From assembly GCA_030037875.1 (NCBI GenBank), contig JASHPV010000140.1:1-17101 (forward strand): DNA of 17,101 nucleotides, written 5' to 3'. The first letter of the stretch is position 1; each line of letters opens with the position of its first letter. The notes beneath the pieces are model-generated. The model did no database searches, was not told the origin of the DNA, and saw only the letters and a program-made list of their open reading frames with translations. Source of the DNA: Thermoplasmata archaeon. Lineage in GTDB: Archaea > Thermoplasmatota > Thermoplasmata > Lutacidiplasmatales > UBA184. The translations under genes were made by a program, and so were the position numbers. Positions 6,111 to 13,275 of the stretch are shown here, piece by piece.

Positions 6111-7028
6111 CTACCGAACCGTTTCGCTTAGTACGGTATCCACTGCTGGAGTCTGCCCAGGAGCTTGAAGGGTAAACGTCACCGAGTAGGCGCCCGGAGT
6201 GGCGAAGGCGAATGTGATCGTGGTTTCATTGCTCGCTCCAGCGGCCAGGCTAATCGCAGTTGAGCTCTGTATTGCTGGACCGAGGCGCAGTGGCATCGTC
6301 CAGGGAATAATCGACTCGGGACTGCCCGAGGAGCCAGTGAGCTCCGAAAGTACGGTAAGGTTGAGCGTTTGGGCGGTGCCGTCATTTCCGATCTCGACGA
6401 TGACCGCCGCGGTCTGGTTCGCGCTGACCACCGTCGGGAGTGTGTTTGTCGTCCCGTCGGGCCCGAGGACCGCGATCGAAAGCAAAGGCTGGACCTCCGG
6501 ATGGACGGTGGACAGGTAACCGATCGTACCGAACGTCATCAAAATCGCGGCGAGCAGAGCGAAAGCGGCGACTCTCTGCCCCGCAGTGAATCCGGGAAGC
6601 GCGAAGGCTCTGCGGATCCTTCCCCAAACCTTGGAAAGGGGGTGAAGCCGACCCCGACGCAATTGAACTACAGACGCCACGATACATAGGGAGTAGCCCA
6701 ACACACCGATCAGCAGGCTCAAAGTCAGAGTCCCATGCGCCCCCACGAAGTAGAGCACACCGATCGAGGCCTCGGTGACGACCCCGAGGCATACGATGAC
6801 CGCGATCTGCACGCCCCAAGGGAAACGACTTCCCCGTCCGAAAAGCAGCGCCGCGACACCGTAACCCGGGGCGACCAGGATTACGAAGAGACCGAGTAGA
6901 ACTTGGGCCGGCCCGCCGACAAGAAGCTCGACTACGAGGTAGACGATACAGACTGCCGCGGCCGTGAACAGAAGTTTCGCATCGTACAAGCGCGAAACGA
7001 AGTCGGAATCGACTTCGGTAGTGGCCAT
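6111..7028 (-). CDS. DUF1616-like multi-pass membrane protein with extracytoplasmic beta domain
   Basis: A 305-residue membrane protein resembling archaeal DUF1616 proteins. Hydrophobic segments lie at about 18-37, 41-63, 71-95, 100-122 and 151-171. The second contains L-L-G-L-F-V-I-L-V-A-P-G-Y-G, the 'PGY' pattern typical of this family. A basic cytoplasmic loop (123-150) follows the fourth helix. After the fifth helix, residues about 180-305 form a hydrophilic beta-rich domain with N-x-S/T sites (204, 223, 267) and a final strand pattern (P-G-A-Y-S-V-T-F-T-L-Q) like CARDB-type domains; it should lie outside the cell. Function is unknown; DUF1616 proteins are often found near surface-glycan genes. 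The ATG start has no strong ribosome binding site; a TATA-like CCTAAAAGC at 7056-7064 would give a nearly leaderless transcript. Convergent with the PIG-L gene. Confidence 0.75.
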   Translation of the reverse strand: MATTEVDSDFVSRLYDAKLLFTAAAVCIVYLVVELLVGGPAQVLLGLFVILVAPGYGVAALLFGRGSRFPWGVQIAVIVCLGVVTEASIGVLYFVGAHGTLTLSLLIGVLGYSLCIVASVVQLRRGRLHPLSKVWGRIRRAFALPGFTAGQRVAAFALLAAILMTFGTIGYLSTVHPEVQPLLSIAVLGPDGTTNTLPTVVSANQTAAVIVEIGNDGTAQTLNLTVLSELTGSSGSPESIIPWTMPLRLGPAIQSSTAISLAAGASNETTITFAFATPGAYSVTFTLQAPGQTPAVDTVLSETVR

Positions 7029-7055
7029 CGACGCAGGCGTTGCAACTCGGCTCTT

Positions 7056-7064
7056 GCTTTTAGG
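7056..7064 (-). promoter_or_regulatory. Possible TATA box for the DUF1616-like gene
   Basis: CCTAAAAGC on the minus strand, centred about 32 bases before the ATG, so transcription would start only a few bases upstream of it. Consistent with short-leader promoters elsewhere in the window, but the match is moderate. Confidence 0.35.
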
Positions 7065-7295
7065 CTTACCCTTCTATTCCTTGTCCTGATTCTACGCGTG
7101 GTCCGTGCGAATGGTGCGGGCCGATCGGAAGGGCATTCCCCGGGGCCGTTCAGCGTCTGAGTAGACGGATCCATCCCCTGTCACGCCACACAGAGGTAGT
7201 CGGCCGAGGACGCCGTGCAGAGGTCGGGGTCCGGTCAGCCCCGCGGGCGCTGGCGTCGCCCAAACGGGGTGCGCCGATCCTGCGACGGTTGACGG

Positions 7296-7382
7296 TATAC
7301 GTAGTAATGCGTATTCCAATACTTTGGAAGGCCGCAGGGGCCTGTCGAGGTAAAAGGACGACAATCTATATATATACGTATA
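7296..7382 (+). promoter_or_regulatory. A/T-rich promoter patch with repeated TATACGTA for the surface protein gene
   Basis: TATATATATA at 7367-7376 is the best TATA candidate for the downstream gene and predicts a start near 7395-7400. It overlaps TATACGTA (7373-7380), which recurs at 7296-7303, 77 bp upstream. The upstream copy is inside an inverted repeat ATACG (7297-7301) / CGTAT (7310-7314), and the downstream copy is part of the perfect palindrome ATACGTAT (7374-7381). The shared motif may be a regulator binding site at the promoter. Confidence 0.4.
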
Positions 7383-7448
7383 ACCCAAATTTGTCGATCA
7401 AGGTGCTGCGCCGGTTTCTCTCGCCCCATTCGGCTGATTCCTGGGCGA

Positions 7449-9221
7449 GTGGACCTGGCACCTTCCCGGACAATGCATCCATCACTGCGAAAGGGAAGGG
7501 GATTCGCCCTCTTAGGCGGATCGCCGGTGTTGTGGGTGGTGCTGGCGCTATTGCTGGCAAGCCCTGGGGCTGTCCAACTTTCGAACACTAGTGCCGTGGC
7601 GACTCACACGGGAAGCACGTCGGCTCCCGTGGTGGCTCCCGCCGCGGCCGACCTCGTCTTCACTGGAACCTTACAGGGTCCGCAGAACCAGGCGAGCGAG
7701 GCCATCGCCACGACACCCAACGGAACTGTATGGAACGTAGTGAGTGCGCAGGTTTGGGTGAATGACAGTCAAGCCGCTTCCTCGTGGATGAACTCGTACA
7801 TTTACACTTGGATCAACCCGGCGATCACCTCGTGGCAGCCTAACATGGATACTTTGGCGAACGTTGTCGCGAACCAGGGGTCGGAGGGCAGTTACTCCGG
7901 TGCGGGCGGATATTCCACCACGGGCGGTCCGCCGGGACTGACCCAATACATTCAGTGGGACCAGACGATCCAGTTGAGCTACGCCGTACAGGCCGTCTTC
8001 GCTGCGCAACTTCCGGCCGGGGCCACAGCCTCCTATGTGATGGTGGTCGCTCCCGAGAGCGGGACGTTCACCACATCGGTTCCGTTCAACGTGAACCCGG
8101 GGGTGACATTGGTCAACGGAACGTCTCCTACCATCGTGAAAATACCGGATTCGACCCCCTCCGCGGGCGATTACTACCGGGTCGAGAACGCGTGGGCCAC
8201 TCAATGGCTCAACACCCCGGAATCCCCGCCCATGCTGGCGGAGATCGTCGAGGAGCCAAGCGGGTTCGTGCTATGCAGCGTGGCCACGTGGCCTGATGAT
8301 GGTGGGACCGGTCTCCAGGTTTTTGCGAACGGAGGATACTCTACTAAGCAGACCGCTACCGACGAGGGTGCGGGTCAGTATGGAACGGCAACTGTGTGGA
8401 CAAACAACGTGACGGTTAGCTCGAACCAGTGGTTGCAAGCGGAGTTCATTGGAGATTCAGGGGACGCCGGTCTCTACGCGCTTACGCTGACGGAATATCC
8501 CTCTTCCGGACCTGCCTACACGGCTACGTTCGACGAGAGCGGCCTCGCCGCTGGAACGGATTGGTCTGTGACCATGTCGGGGACGCGTCAGTCCTCGGTC
8601 ACGAACTCCATCGTATTCACCGCGGGCGAGGGCACCTACAACTACTCGATCGAGCCGCTAACGGGATACACGGCCAGTCCGGCGTCTGGATCGCTCTTGG
8701 TACAGGGCAACACCACCGAGGACATCACGTTCTCCTCGACGCAGACAGTGCACGTGTACTCCGTGACGTTCAACGAGAGCGGTCTTCCGGAAGGAACGCT
8801 ATGGTCGGTCACCCTGGGGGACGACCTGCTCGACTCTAGGACCAACTACGCCAGTTTCAACGAAACGAACGGGAGCTACGCGTACACCATAGGAGCGCCA
8901 GTCGACTTTACCGCGACGCCCGGCAGTGGCAGTGTCACGCTGTCCGGATCGGCCCTTGAACGGGACGTGTCGTTCACGGAGAACGGAACAACTGGCGGCG
9001 GTGGCGGCCATAACAACTCGACAGGCCCCAGTTCCCCGACAACTCCAGGGACCATCCCCCCGTCGGGTACGACCACGTTGAATGGATACCTGATCGTGGC
9101 CGACGTTGTTGCTGAGATCTGTCTGGTCGGGCTGGTCGCCTATTTCATCGCGCGATTGGGGTCAGAATCTCGGTCGATCACGCGGTCGCTGACCCGTGCC
9201 GGGGTTCAGCGTCCTCGGTAA
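7449..9221 (+). CDS. Secreted surface protein with two ESGLxxGTxWSVT repeats and C-terminal membrane anchor
   Basis: A 590-residue surface protein (582 if the in-frame ATG at 7473 is used; that start puts the basic residues directly before the signal helix and is perhaps better). The signal segment is at about 27-42. Residues about 68-350 are a beta-rich domain I do not recognise, with many Trp, Tyr, Asn and Thr. Two tandem repeats of 80-residue period follow: Y-T-A-T-F-D-E-S-G-L-A-A-G-T-D-W-S-V-T (357-375) and Y-S-V-T-F-N-E-S-G-L-P-E-G-T-L-W-S-V-T (437-455), each ending in a G-Y/F-T-A-x-P-x-S-G-S turn. This repeat is characteristic of large exported proteins of Thermoplasmatota. A Gly/Ser/Thr/Pro linker (about 513-543) leads to a transmembrane helix (about 546-568) and a basic tail. 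About a dozen N-x-S/T sites suggest N-glycosylation. Role likely adhesive or structural; no catalytic motif seen. Confidence 0.8.
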   Translation: MDLAPSRTMHPSLRKGRGFALLGGSPVLWVVLALLLASPGAVQLSNTSAVATHTGSTSAPVVAPAAADLVFTGTLQGPQNQASEAIATTPNGTVWNVVSAQVWVNDSQAASSWMNSYIYTWINPAITSWQPNMDTLANVVANQGSEGSYSGAGGYSTTGGPPGLTQYIQWDQTIQLSYAVQAVFAAQLPAGATASYVMVVAPESGTFTTSVPFNVNPGVTLVNGTSPTIVKIPDSTPSAGDYYRVENAWATQWLNTPESPPMLAEIVEEPSGFVLCSVATWPDDGGTGLQVFANGGYSTKQTATDEGAGQYGTATVWTNNVTVSSNQWLQAEFIGDSGDAGLYALTLTEYPSSGPAYTATFDESGLAAGTDWSVTMSGTRQSSVTNSIVFTAGEGTYNYSIEPLTGYTASPASGSLLVQGNTTEDITFSSTQTVHVYSVTFNESGLPEGTLWSVTLGDDLLDSRTNYASFNETNGSYAYTIGAPVDFTATPGSGSVTLSGSALERDVSFTENGTTGGGGGHNNSTGPSSPTTPGTIPPSGTTTLNGYLIVADVVAEICLVGLVAYFIARLGSESRSITRSLTRAGVQRPR

Positions 9222-9402
9222 GCTCGATAGGACCCCGGGATTCTCTACGCCCAGTCTCTGCATATCCCAACCGGGCTCCCTTTGGCTGGTGAGGCCCGAC
9301 AGCATCGCGTCGGACGGGCGCTCTGCTTGCTCGACGGGCAGGCTCACGCCGCGCGGGTCAGGTCGAGCGATACCGGGCCCTCACCGTAGAGACCCTGCGC
9401 CG

Positions 9403-10212
9403 TCACGCTGTGCCGCCGGCGACCCTCGAGTCGATGGGGGAAGAAGTGGCCCGTGCGAGCGCCTCTGCCCGGGCGACATCCTCCGCGTCGGCAATGTCCG
9501 TCCAAGGACCGGCATCCACGACCTCTACCTCACTTTCGTGTGTGGCGAAGTACAGAACCGCGTCCGTGAGCTCAAACTCTCCGCGCGGCGAAAGGGAAAG
9601 TCGATCTGCGAGGTCAAGAACGCGGCGCGGCAATAGATAGAGCCCAGCGTTCACCAGAGCTGGGGTAGGCCGCCCGTCCTTTTCCTGTAGTCCTGCCAAC
9701 ACAGTTCTTCCCTGTCGCACCTCCGTAGTCAGTCGACCGAAGCTCCCTCCACTCCGAACCTGTGCACCCGCCATCTTTGGCCGGGAATCTCGGAGGAAGC
9801 GGCGGAGAAGGTCCGTCTCATCCGGTAGGAAAACGTCGCCGTAGCAAACCAGCATCGAATCCGAATGGACCTCATCTCGAGCCACCCGGACCGCGTCGCC
9901 GGTACCCCGAGGGTCGACCTGCACGACGTAATCCACCTCAAGTCCGAACGATGCGCCATCGCCGACGAAGTGGCGAACCTGGGGCGCTCGGTATCCGACC
10001 ACCAAAACCACACGGCGAACTCCGGCCGACCGGAGCGCCTCCAGGTGATAGACGAGCAGGGGTTTACCGGAAATCGGAACCAGGACTTTGGGAAGAGAAT
10101 CCGTCAGCGGCCGTAGTCGATTGCCGCGTCCTGCAGCGAGGACGACCGCATCGGGGGCCGGCCCATTCCAGTCGGCAGGAGGTTGCGGTCTGGGCAATCC
10201 CGCATCGGTCAT
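9403..10212 (-). CDS. Sugar-1-phosphate nucleotidyltransferase (RmlA/GlmU-type)
   Basis: Makes an NDP-sugar from a sugar-1-phosphate and an NTP in the cytoplasm, supplying a glycan pathway. The signature L-A-A-G-R-G-N-R-L-R-P-L-T begins at residue 25 and continues with P-K-V-L-V-P-I-S-G-K-P-L-L (41-53). D126 in C-Y-G-D-V is the metal-binding aspartate; D-P-R-G-T-G-D-A-V at 100-108 is the nucleotide/sugar contact (usually D-x-x-G-T-A-x-A). V-N-A-G-L-Y at 187-192 and W-T-D-I at 237-240 are also conserved. It has only the catalytic domain (269 residues) with no left-handed beta-helix acetyltransferase domain. The first 20 residues are a Pro-rich extension; no better in-frame start is present. 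Sugar and base cannot be settled: glucose-1-phosphate thymidylyl/uridylyl and mannose-1-phosphate guanylyl activities are all possible. Same strand as the GT4 gene, but 356 bp away. Confidence 0.88.
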   Translation of the reverse strand: MTDAGLPRPQPPADWNGPAPDAVVLAAGRGNRLRPLTDSLPKVLVPISGKPLLVYHLEALRSAGVRRVVLVVGYRAPQVRHFVGDGASFGLEVDYVVQVDPRGTGDAVRVARDEVHSDSMLVCYGDVFLPDETDLLRRFLRDSRPKMAGAQVRSGGSFGRLTTEVRQGRTVLAGLQEKDGRPTPALVNAGLYLLPRRVLDLADRLSLSPRGEFELTDAVLYFATHESEVEVVDAGPWTDIADAEDVARAEALARATSSPIDSRVAGGTA

Positions 10213-10568
10213 TCCGAGGGGCGTCAGGGACGGCGAACGCTTAGAAGCTATTCGTGGCGGTGTCCAAGGGGGGGAATCGTTGCGGTCACGACGAAGACGA
10301 CTTGCCGGCGCCGGAAGGCAACAGGAACTTTAGGCGAGGCAATGCACGCACCCCGATCCGGTGGCTAAACCGGGTGGGGGAGCGGGCGCTGTAGGTTTCA
10401 ATCCCTGACGCCGCCTGCGAAGGACCAGGACGGTCACCGCTGCCAGGCCGCAAGCGGCCTGACAAACTCACCTCAGTCTAACATCGACCCACGTGACGCT
10501 CTTGCTCTTGGCCAGACACCGAGACCGCCGGGTCGAGAGAAGGCGAGTTCTAGATCGGGACGTCTCGC
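10213..10568. other. Intergenic region between nucleotidyltransferase and GT4 genes
   Basis: 356 bp between two minus-strand genes. It contains an 18-bp palindrome (10444-10461) and, near the nucleotidyltransferase start, a weak TATA-like CTTCTAAGC around 10239-10247 that would give a short leader. A single ATTGAAAC on the minus strand at 10398 resembles the end of CRISPR repeats but is not repeated. No tRNA or convincing gene seen. Confidence 0.45.
10444..10461. repeat. Perfect 18-bp palindrome
   Basis: CAGGCCGC-AA-GCGGCCTG on the plus strand (its centre is AA on one strand, TT on the other). As RNA it can form a 7-bp stem with a four-base loop. It lies about 108 bp past the stop codon of the minus-strand GT4 gene and about 230 bp before the nucleotidyltransferase start. 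There is no T-run, so it is not a typical archaeal terminator; a processing signal or dimeric protein site is possible. Confidence 0.35.
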
Positions 10569-11789
10569 TCAGTTCCCGTTCCGAAGACAACCCTGGTAGG
10601 AGTCCAACGTCTCACGAGCTGTCTGATTCCAGGTGTATTTTTCTTCCACTCGTGCGCGGGCTGCGCGTCCGATTGCTCTCCGTCGAGCAGGGTCCTGCAA
10701 CAGAGAGATTAGGGCTTCCGAGAGGGCGCGTGGAGATCCCGCGGGAACGAGGAGGCCGCTTTCGCCATCGACAATCACCTCGGGAATCCCTCCCACACGG
10801 GAGGCGATCGTCGGGACTCCAGAAGCCATCGTCTCGAGAATGGCAAACGGAACATTGTCCACGAACGTGGGGTTGACGGCCACATCCGCGGAAGCGTATA
10901 TGCCGGGCAGTTCCGCGTATCCCAGCCGGCCGAGTAGGACGATTCGGTCCCTCGGAATTGGTCGCTGTTCAAGCAGCGCGTTGGTCTCCGCGGCCGATCC
11001 ACCCGCGAACGCGAAAAAGGCGTTCGGTACCTCGCTCCAAACGAGAGGCATCGCATCGAGCAAGACTCTCGCTCCCTTGAAGAGCGTCGGTCGCCCCGTG
11101 AACAGGACCACAAGGGCATCGGGCTGTTCGACCAGCCGCCGCCTTCCCGGCACGTCCGGACCAAACCGGTCCGTCCGTACGCCGTTGTAGATTACCCGCA
11201 CCCGGTCGGCCGGCATCCCGCGATCCGTCATCTGGGTCTTCATCCACTCGGACACCGTTAGAATCGGGCCTGGACGCGCAAAGACAAATCGTTCGCACGC
11301 GCGAAGAAAGGGTTCTAATGCCACTTGCCAGCGTTCGGACTCGTGGAGCCCTCCTCCGAATTTTTGGGCAAAACGAATCTCATCCCACTGCATCGGGATT
11401 GTACTGTGCACGGTCCGCACGGTCTGCGGCGAGTGGTAGAGGCTTCCGTAGAGCAGGTCGGGCATATGGGCATGGTTCGAGTGGACGAGGTCGAATCGCT
11501 CCTGTCGAACGAGTTGGGGAAGTTTCCGTAGCACCGCCATCTGGAAGCCCGCGTTGTAGCGGAACGTGTCCCGCGCGCTTGAGATCACGACGACACGGGC
11601 TCGGTGCTGCAGCGTTTCCTCCATCTGGGCTTGGGTCACGCTGCCGGCGTCGTTGTGACGTTCCAGCGTCAGTACGGTCAGATCGACCATCCGACCTATC
11701 TCTCGCGCGAGCTCGACGGAATAAGTGCCGGCTCCCCCCCAAACAGGCAAGAAATCGGGGGCGAGCAGACAGACTCGGAGCGTCTCCAT
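10569..11789 (-). CDS. Glycosyltransferase family 4 (GT-B fold)
   Basis: Transfers a sugar from an NDP-sugar to a growing lipid-linked or polymer glycan at the cytoplasmic face. From the ATG at 11789 it is 406 residues, normal for GT4. The N-terminal domain opens with R-V-C-L-L-A-P-D-F-L-P-V-W-G-G-A-G-T-Y (5-23), with the Gly-rich acceptor loop. The donor domain has T-G-R-P-T-L-F-K-G-A (231-240) with R233 and K238 for the diphosphate, and P-T-F-V-D-N-V-P-F-A-I-L-E (307-319), the E-x7-E region where the first Glu is Asp311, a common variant; E319 is kept. The frame stays open to 12083, adding 98 residues, but that extension is Arg/Pro-rich, unlike the family, and would overlap the next gene; GAGAGGGAG just before 11789 supports the shorter form. 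No transmembrane segment. Sugar specificity unknown. Confidence 0.9.
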   Translation of the reverse strand: METLRVCLLAPDFLPVWGGAGTYSVELAREIGRMVDLTVLTLERHNDAGSVTQAQMEETLQHRARVVVISSARDTFRYNAGFQMAVLRKLPQLVRQERFDLVHSNHAHMPDLLYGSLYHSPQTVRTVHSTIPMQWDEIRFAQKFGGGLHESERWQVALEPFLRACERFVFARPGPILTVSEWMKTQMTDRGMPADRVRVIYNGVRTDRFGPDVPGRRRLVEQPDALVVLFTGRPTLFKGARVLLDAMPLVWSEVPNAFFAFAGGSAAETNALLEQRPIPRDRIVLLGRLGYAELPGIYASADVAVNPTFVDNVPFAILETMASGVPTIASRVGGIPEVIVDGESGLLVPAGSPRALSEALISLLQDPARRRAIGRAARARVEEKYTWNQTARETLDSYQGCLRNGN

Positions 11790-12046
11790 CTCCCTCTCGG
11801 AACTCCGGATTACGCAACCCGGCGTGGTTGTAGTAGCGATGAGAGCTCTTCTTTCTTCCGTCAATCGCCTGTTAAGAACTCCACGAGTCGCTCTAGGCCT
11901 ACCGATGAGAACCTCCTGGCTGCAGCGAATCGTCGGGGGGGTTCGACGGCAAGGACCTTGACATCCGCATCGCCTCTCGGAGGGCGGATGGTCTCTCGAA
12001 TTTCTGGGATGTCCAAGTATCCGGCGCTGCCCCAAGATCGGGGAGG
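11790..12046. other. Spacer between GT4 and epimerase genes
   Basis: 257 bp between two minus-strand genes. Open in the GT4 frame but non-coding in character. A minus-strand GTTCTTAACAG around 11871-11881 is a possible TATA-like element. Nothing else identified. Confidence 0.4.
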
Positions 12047-12922
12047 CTAAGCGAACGCGGTGAGTGGCGTGGCCTGAATCCATCTGGCGAGGTCGACCTG
12101 GGGCTCATATCCGAGGGCTCGCGCCTTCGCAATGTCCGCCGTGAGGTGCCGGATGTCTCCGAGCCGAGGCGGACCATGCTCGATCGAGATATTGGGCGCG
12201 TAGCGGCCCCGAATCAGTTCGGCGAGGTCGAGTACCCGCGTGACGCCGCCCGCGCCGCAATTGTAGATGTCCGCCCCTCCTTTGTGCTTCAAGAGGAGCG
12301 CAAGCAGCTGGACGACGTCCGAAACATGCACAAAATCTCTCGTTTGCTGACCGTCTCCATCAATGATGAGCGATCGGCCCTCCCGTGCGTTCCGTATGAA
12401 GGTGGCGATGACACCCGAATAGGGATTGTTCGGCGCGAGGTCCTCGGAATAAACATTGAAGGGACGAACGATCGACACGTCGAGCCCGTAGAGGTGGTGG
12501 TACAGTTGAGCGAATTCTTCGCCGGTGATCTTGGTCTGCCCGTACGGGCTCGTCGCCTTGGTGGGATGTGATTCGGGAATCGGCAGGTGCTGGGGTTCGC
12601 CGTACACCGCGGCACTGGAGACGAACACCACGCGCCCCTTTCCTCTCCGTGCGGCTTCGAGCACGTTGACGGTCCCTACGATGTTGTCTCGCACGTAGAG
12701 CGGCGGGTTTTCAACGCTCTCGGTTACGAAGATTGAAGCGGCCAGATGGAAGATTGTGTCAAACCCTTTCAATGCGACAATCGCCTCCGGCAATCCGATG
12801 TCCAGGGGGAGGGACTGCGGGGCCGGTCGGCGATCGAATCCGCTAACCTCGTGAGTTCGCGCGAGATGCGCCACAAGTCGCGAGCCGATCTGCCCCGACG
12901 AACCCGTTACGGCAATGTGCAT
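12047..12922 (-). CDS. NAD-dependent nucleotide-sugar epimerase/dehydratase (extended SDR)
   Basis: A 291-residue extended short-chain dehydrogenase acting on an NDP-sugar, probably a 4-epimerase like GalE or a related dehydratase. The NAD motif T-G-S-S-G-Q-I-G is at 6-13 and D30 at the end of the second strand favours NAD. F-H-L-A-A at 58-62, V-S-S-A-A-V-Y-G at 101-108 and the catalytic Y127-x-x-x-K131 (in S-P-Y-G-Q-T-K) follow. R-P-F-N-V-Y at 153-158 and R-D-F-V-H-V-S-D at 195-202 are the substrate-binding signatures of UDP-glucose epimerases. It is at the short end for the family (about 300-340). A TATA-like CCTTTTATTG at 12945-12954 lies about 27 bases before the ATG, so the mRNA may be nearly leaderless. 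Divergent from the GT2 gene. Exact substrate is not readable from sequence. Confidence 0.9.
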   Translation of the reverse strand: MHIAVTGSSGQIGSRLVAHLARTHEVSGFDRRPAPQSLPLDIGLPEAIVALKGFDTIFHLAASIFVTESVENPPLYVRDNIVGTVNVLEAARRGKGRVVFVSSAAVYGEPQHLPIPESHPTKATSPYGQTKITGEEFAQLYHHLYGLDVSIVRPFNVYSEDLAPNNPYSGVIATFIRNAREGRSLIIDGDGQQTRDFVHVSDVVQLLALLLKHKGGADIYNCGAGGVTRVLDLAELIRGRYAPNISIEHGPPRLGDIRHLTADIAKARALGYEPQVDLARWIQATPLTAFA

Positions 12923-12944
12923 TACTTTCAGAACCTTGCCGCGG

Positions 12945-12954
12945 CAATAAAAGG
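12945..12954 (-). promoter_or_regulatory. TATA box of the epimerase gene (near-leaderless promoter)
   Basis: CCTTTTATTG on the minus strand, centred about 27 bases upstream of the ATG at 12922. The usual TATA-to-start distance puts transcription initiation within a few bases of the start codon. It overlaps one arm of an inverted repeat (12949-12983). Confidence 0.5.
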
Positions 12955-12983
12955 AGGATACATGGGGTGGGAATCCTTCTTTT
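12949..12983. repeat. Inverted repeat overlapping the epimerase TATA box
   Basis: AAAAGGAGGAT (12949-12959) and ATCCTTCTTTT (12973-12983) are complementary at 10 of 11 positions, with the mismatch a G-T pair that is still allowed in plus-strand RNA, around a 13-base spacer. The left arm covers the epimerase TATA box and, on the plus strand, holds a perfect AAGGAGG ribosome binding site before a seven-codon frame (ATG at 12962, M-G-W-E-S-F-F, stop at 12983-12985). It may be an operator, a regulatory hairpin, or both. Confidence 0.45.
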
Positions 12984-13275
12984 GAGTCGAATTGTCAGTC
13001 ACATTCCCGGTAGGGGTCCGTCGGGCCGGGAGGGTAGCGCAGAATTTAACTGCCTCCGGCACGGAGTGGGTTGTATCTGCTCATTCCCGACAAAATGCTG
13101 GGGCGGTTTCCGAGCGACCAAGGGGAGATCAGCCCCGAGCGTTAGTTCGGATAAGCCAATCTATGCGGAGACCGACTGCTGGAAACGGGATGCAACTAGC
13201 GTCCGCACCGCGCGGGACCGAGCGTGTCCTTCTAGACTCGCAGCACACTTAGCCGTGTTCTGAATCCGAGGCGAC

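Larger units (their letters stand above)
7029..7448. other. Divergent promoter region between DUF1616-like and surface protein genes
   Basis: 420 bp, the longest gene-free stretch here. The left part holds the promoter of the DUF1616-like gene. The right part has an unusual A/T-rich patch in an otherwise GC-rich sequence, with TATATATATACGTATA at 7367-7382 and a second TATACGTA at 7296-7303. No tRNA or small gene of convincing quality was seen. Confidence 0.5.
12923..13275. other. Divergent promoter region between epimerase and GT2 genes
   Basis: 353 bp. The left end holds the epimerase TATA box and the inverted repeat; AATTTAAC around 13043-13050 is another A/T-rich candidate promoter element on the plus strand but is about 230 bases from the GT2 start. 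A weak CACTTAGC around 13246-13253 sits at the right distance for GT2. The open frames here are Arg-rich and appear to be chance. No RNA gene recognised. Confidence 0.4.

Noticed and set aside
10397..10410. CRISPR-like repeat end (GTTTCAATCCC on plus strand, ATTGAAAC on minus)
   Set aside because: Only one copy; no regularly spaced repeats or spacers around it and no cas genes. ATTGAAAC recurs only within the sulfotransferase gene by chance.
11790..12083. 98-residue N-terminal extension of the GT4 gene
   Set aside because: The added residues are Arg/Pro/Ser-rich with no resemblance to the family, overlap the end of the epimerase gene, and the ATG at 11789 with GAGAGGGAG upstream gives a normal-length enzyme.
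12967..13263. 98-codon plus-strand frame between epimerase and GT2
   Set aside because: Begins at a GTG inside the inverted repeat, Arg/Ser/Cys-rich with no domain; judged chance.
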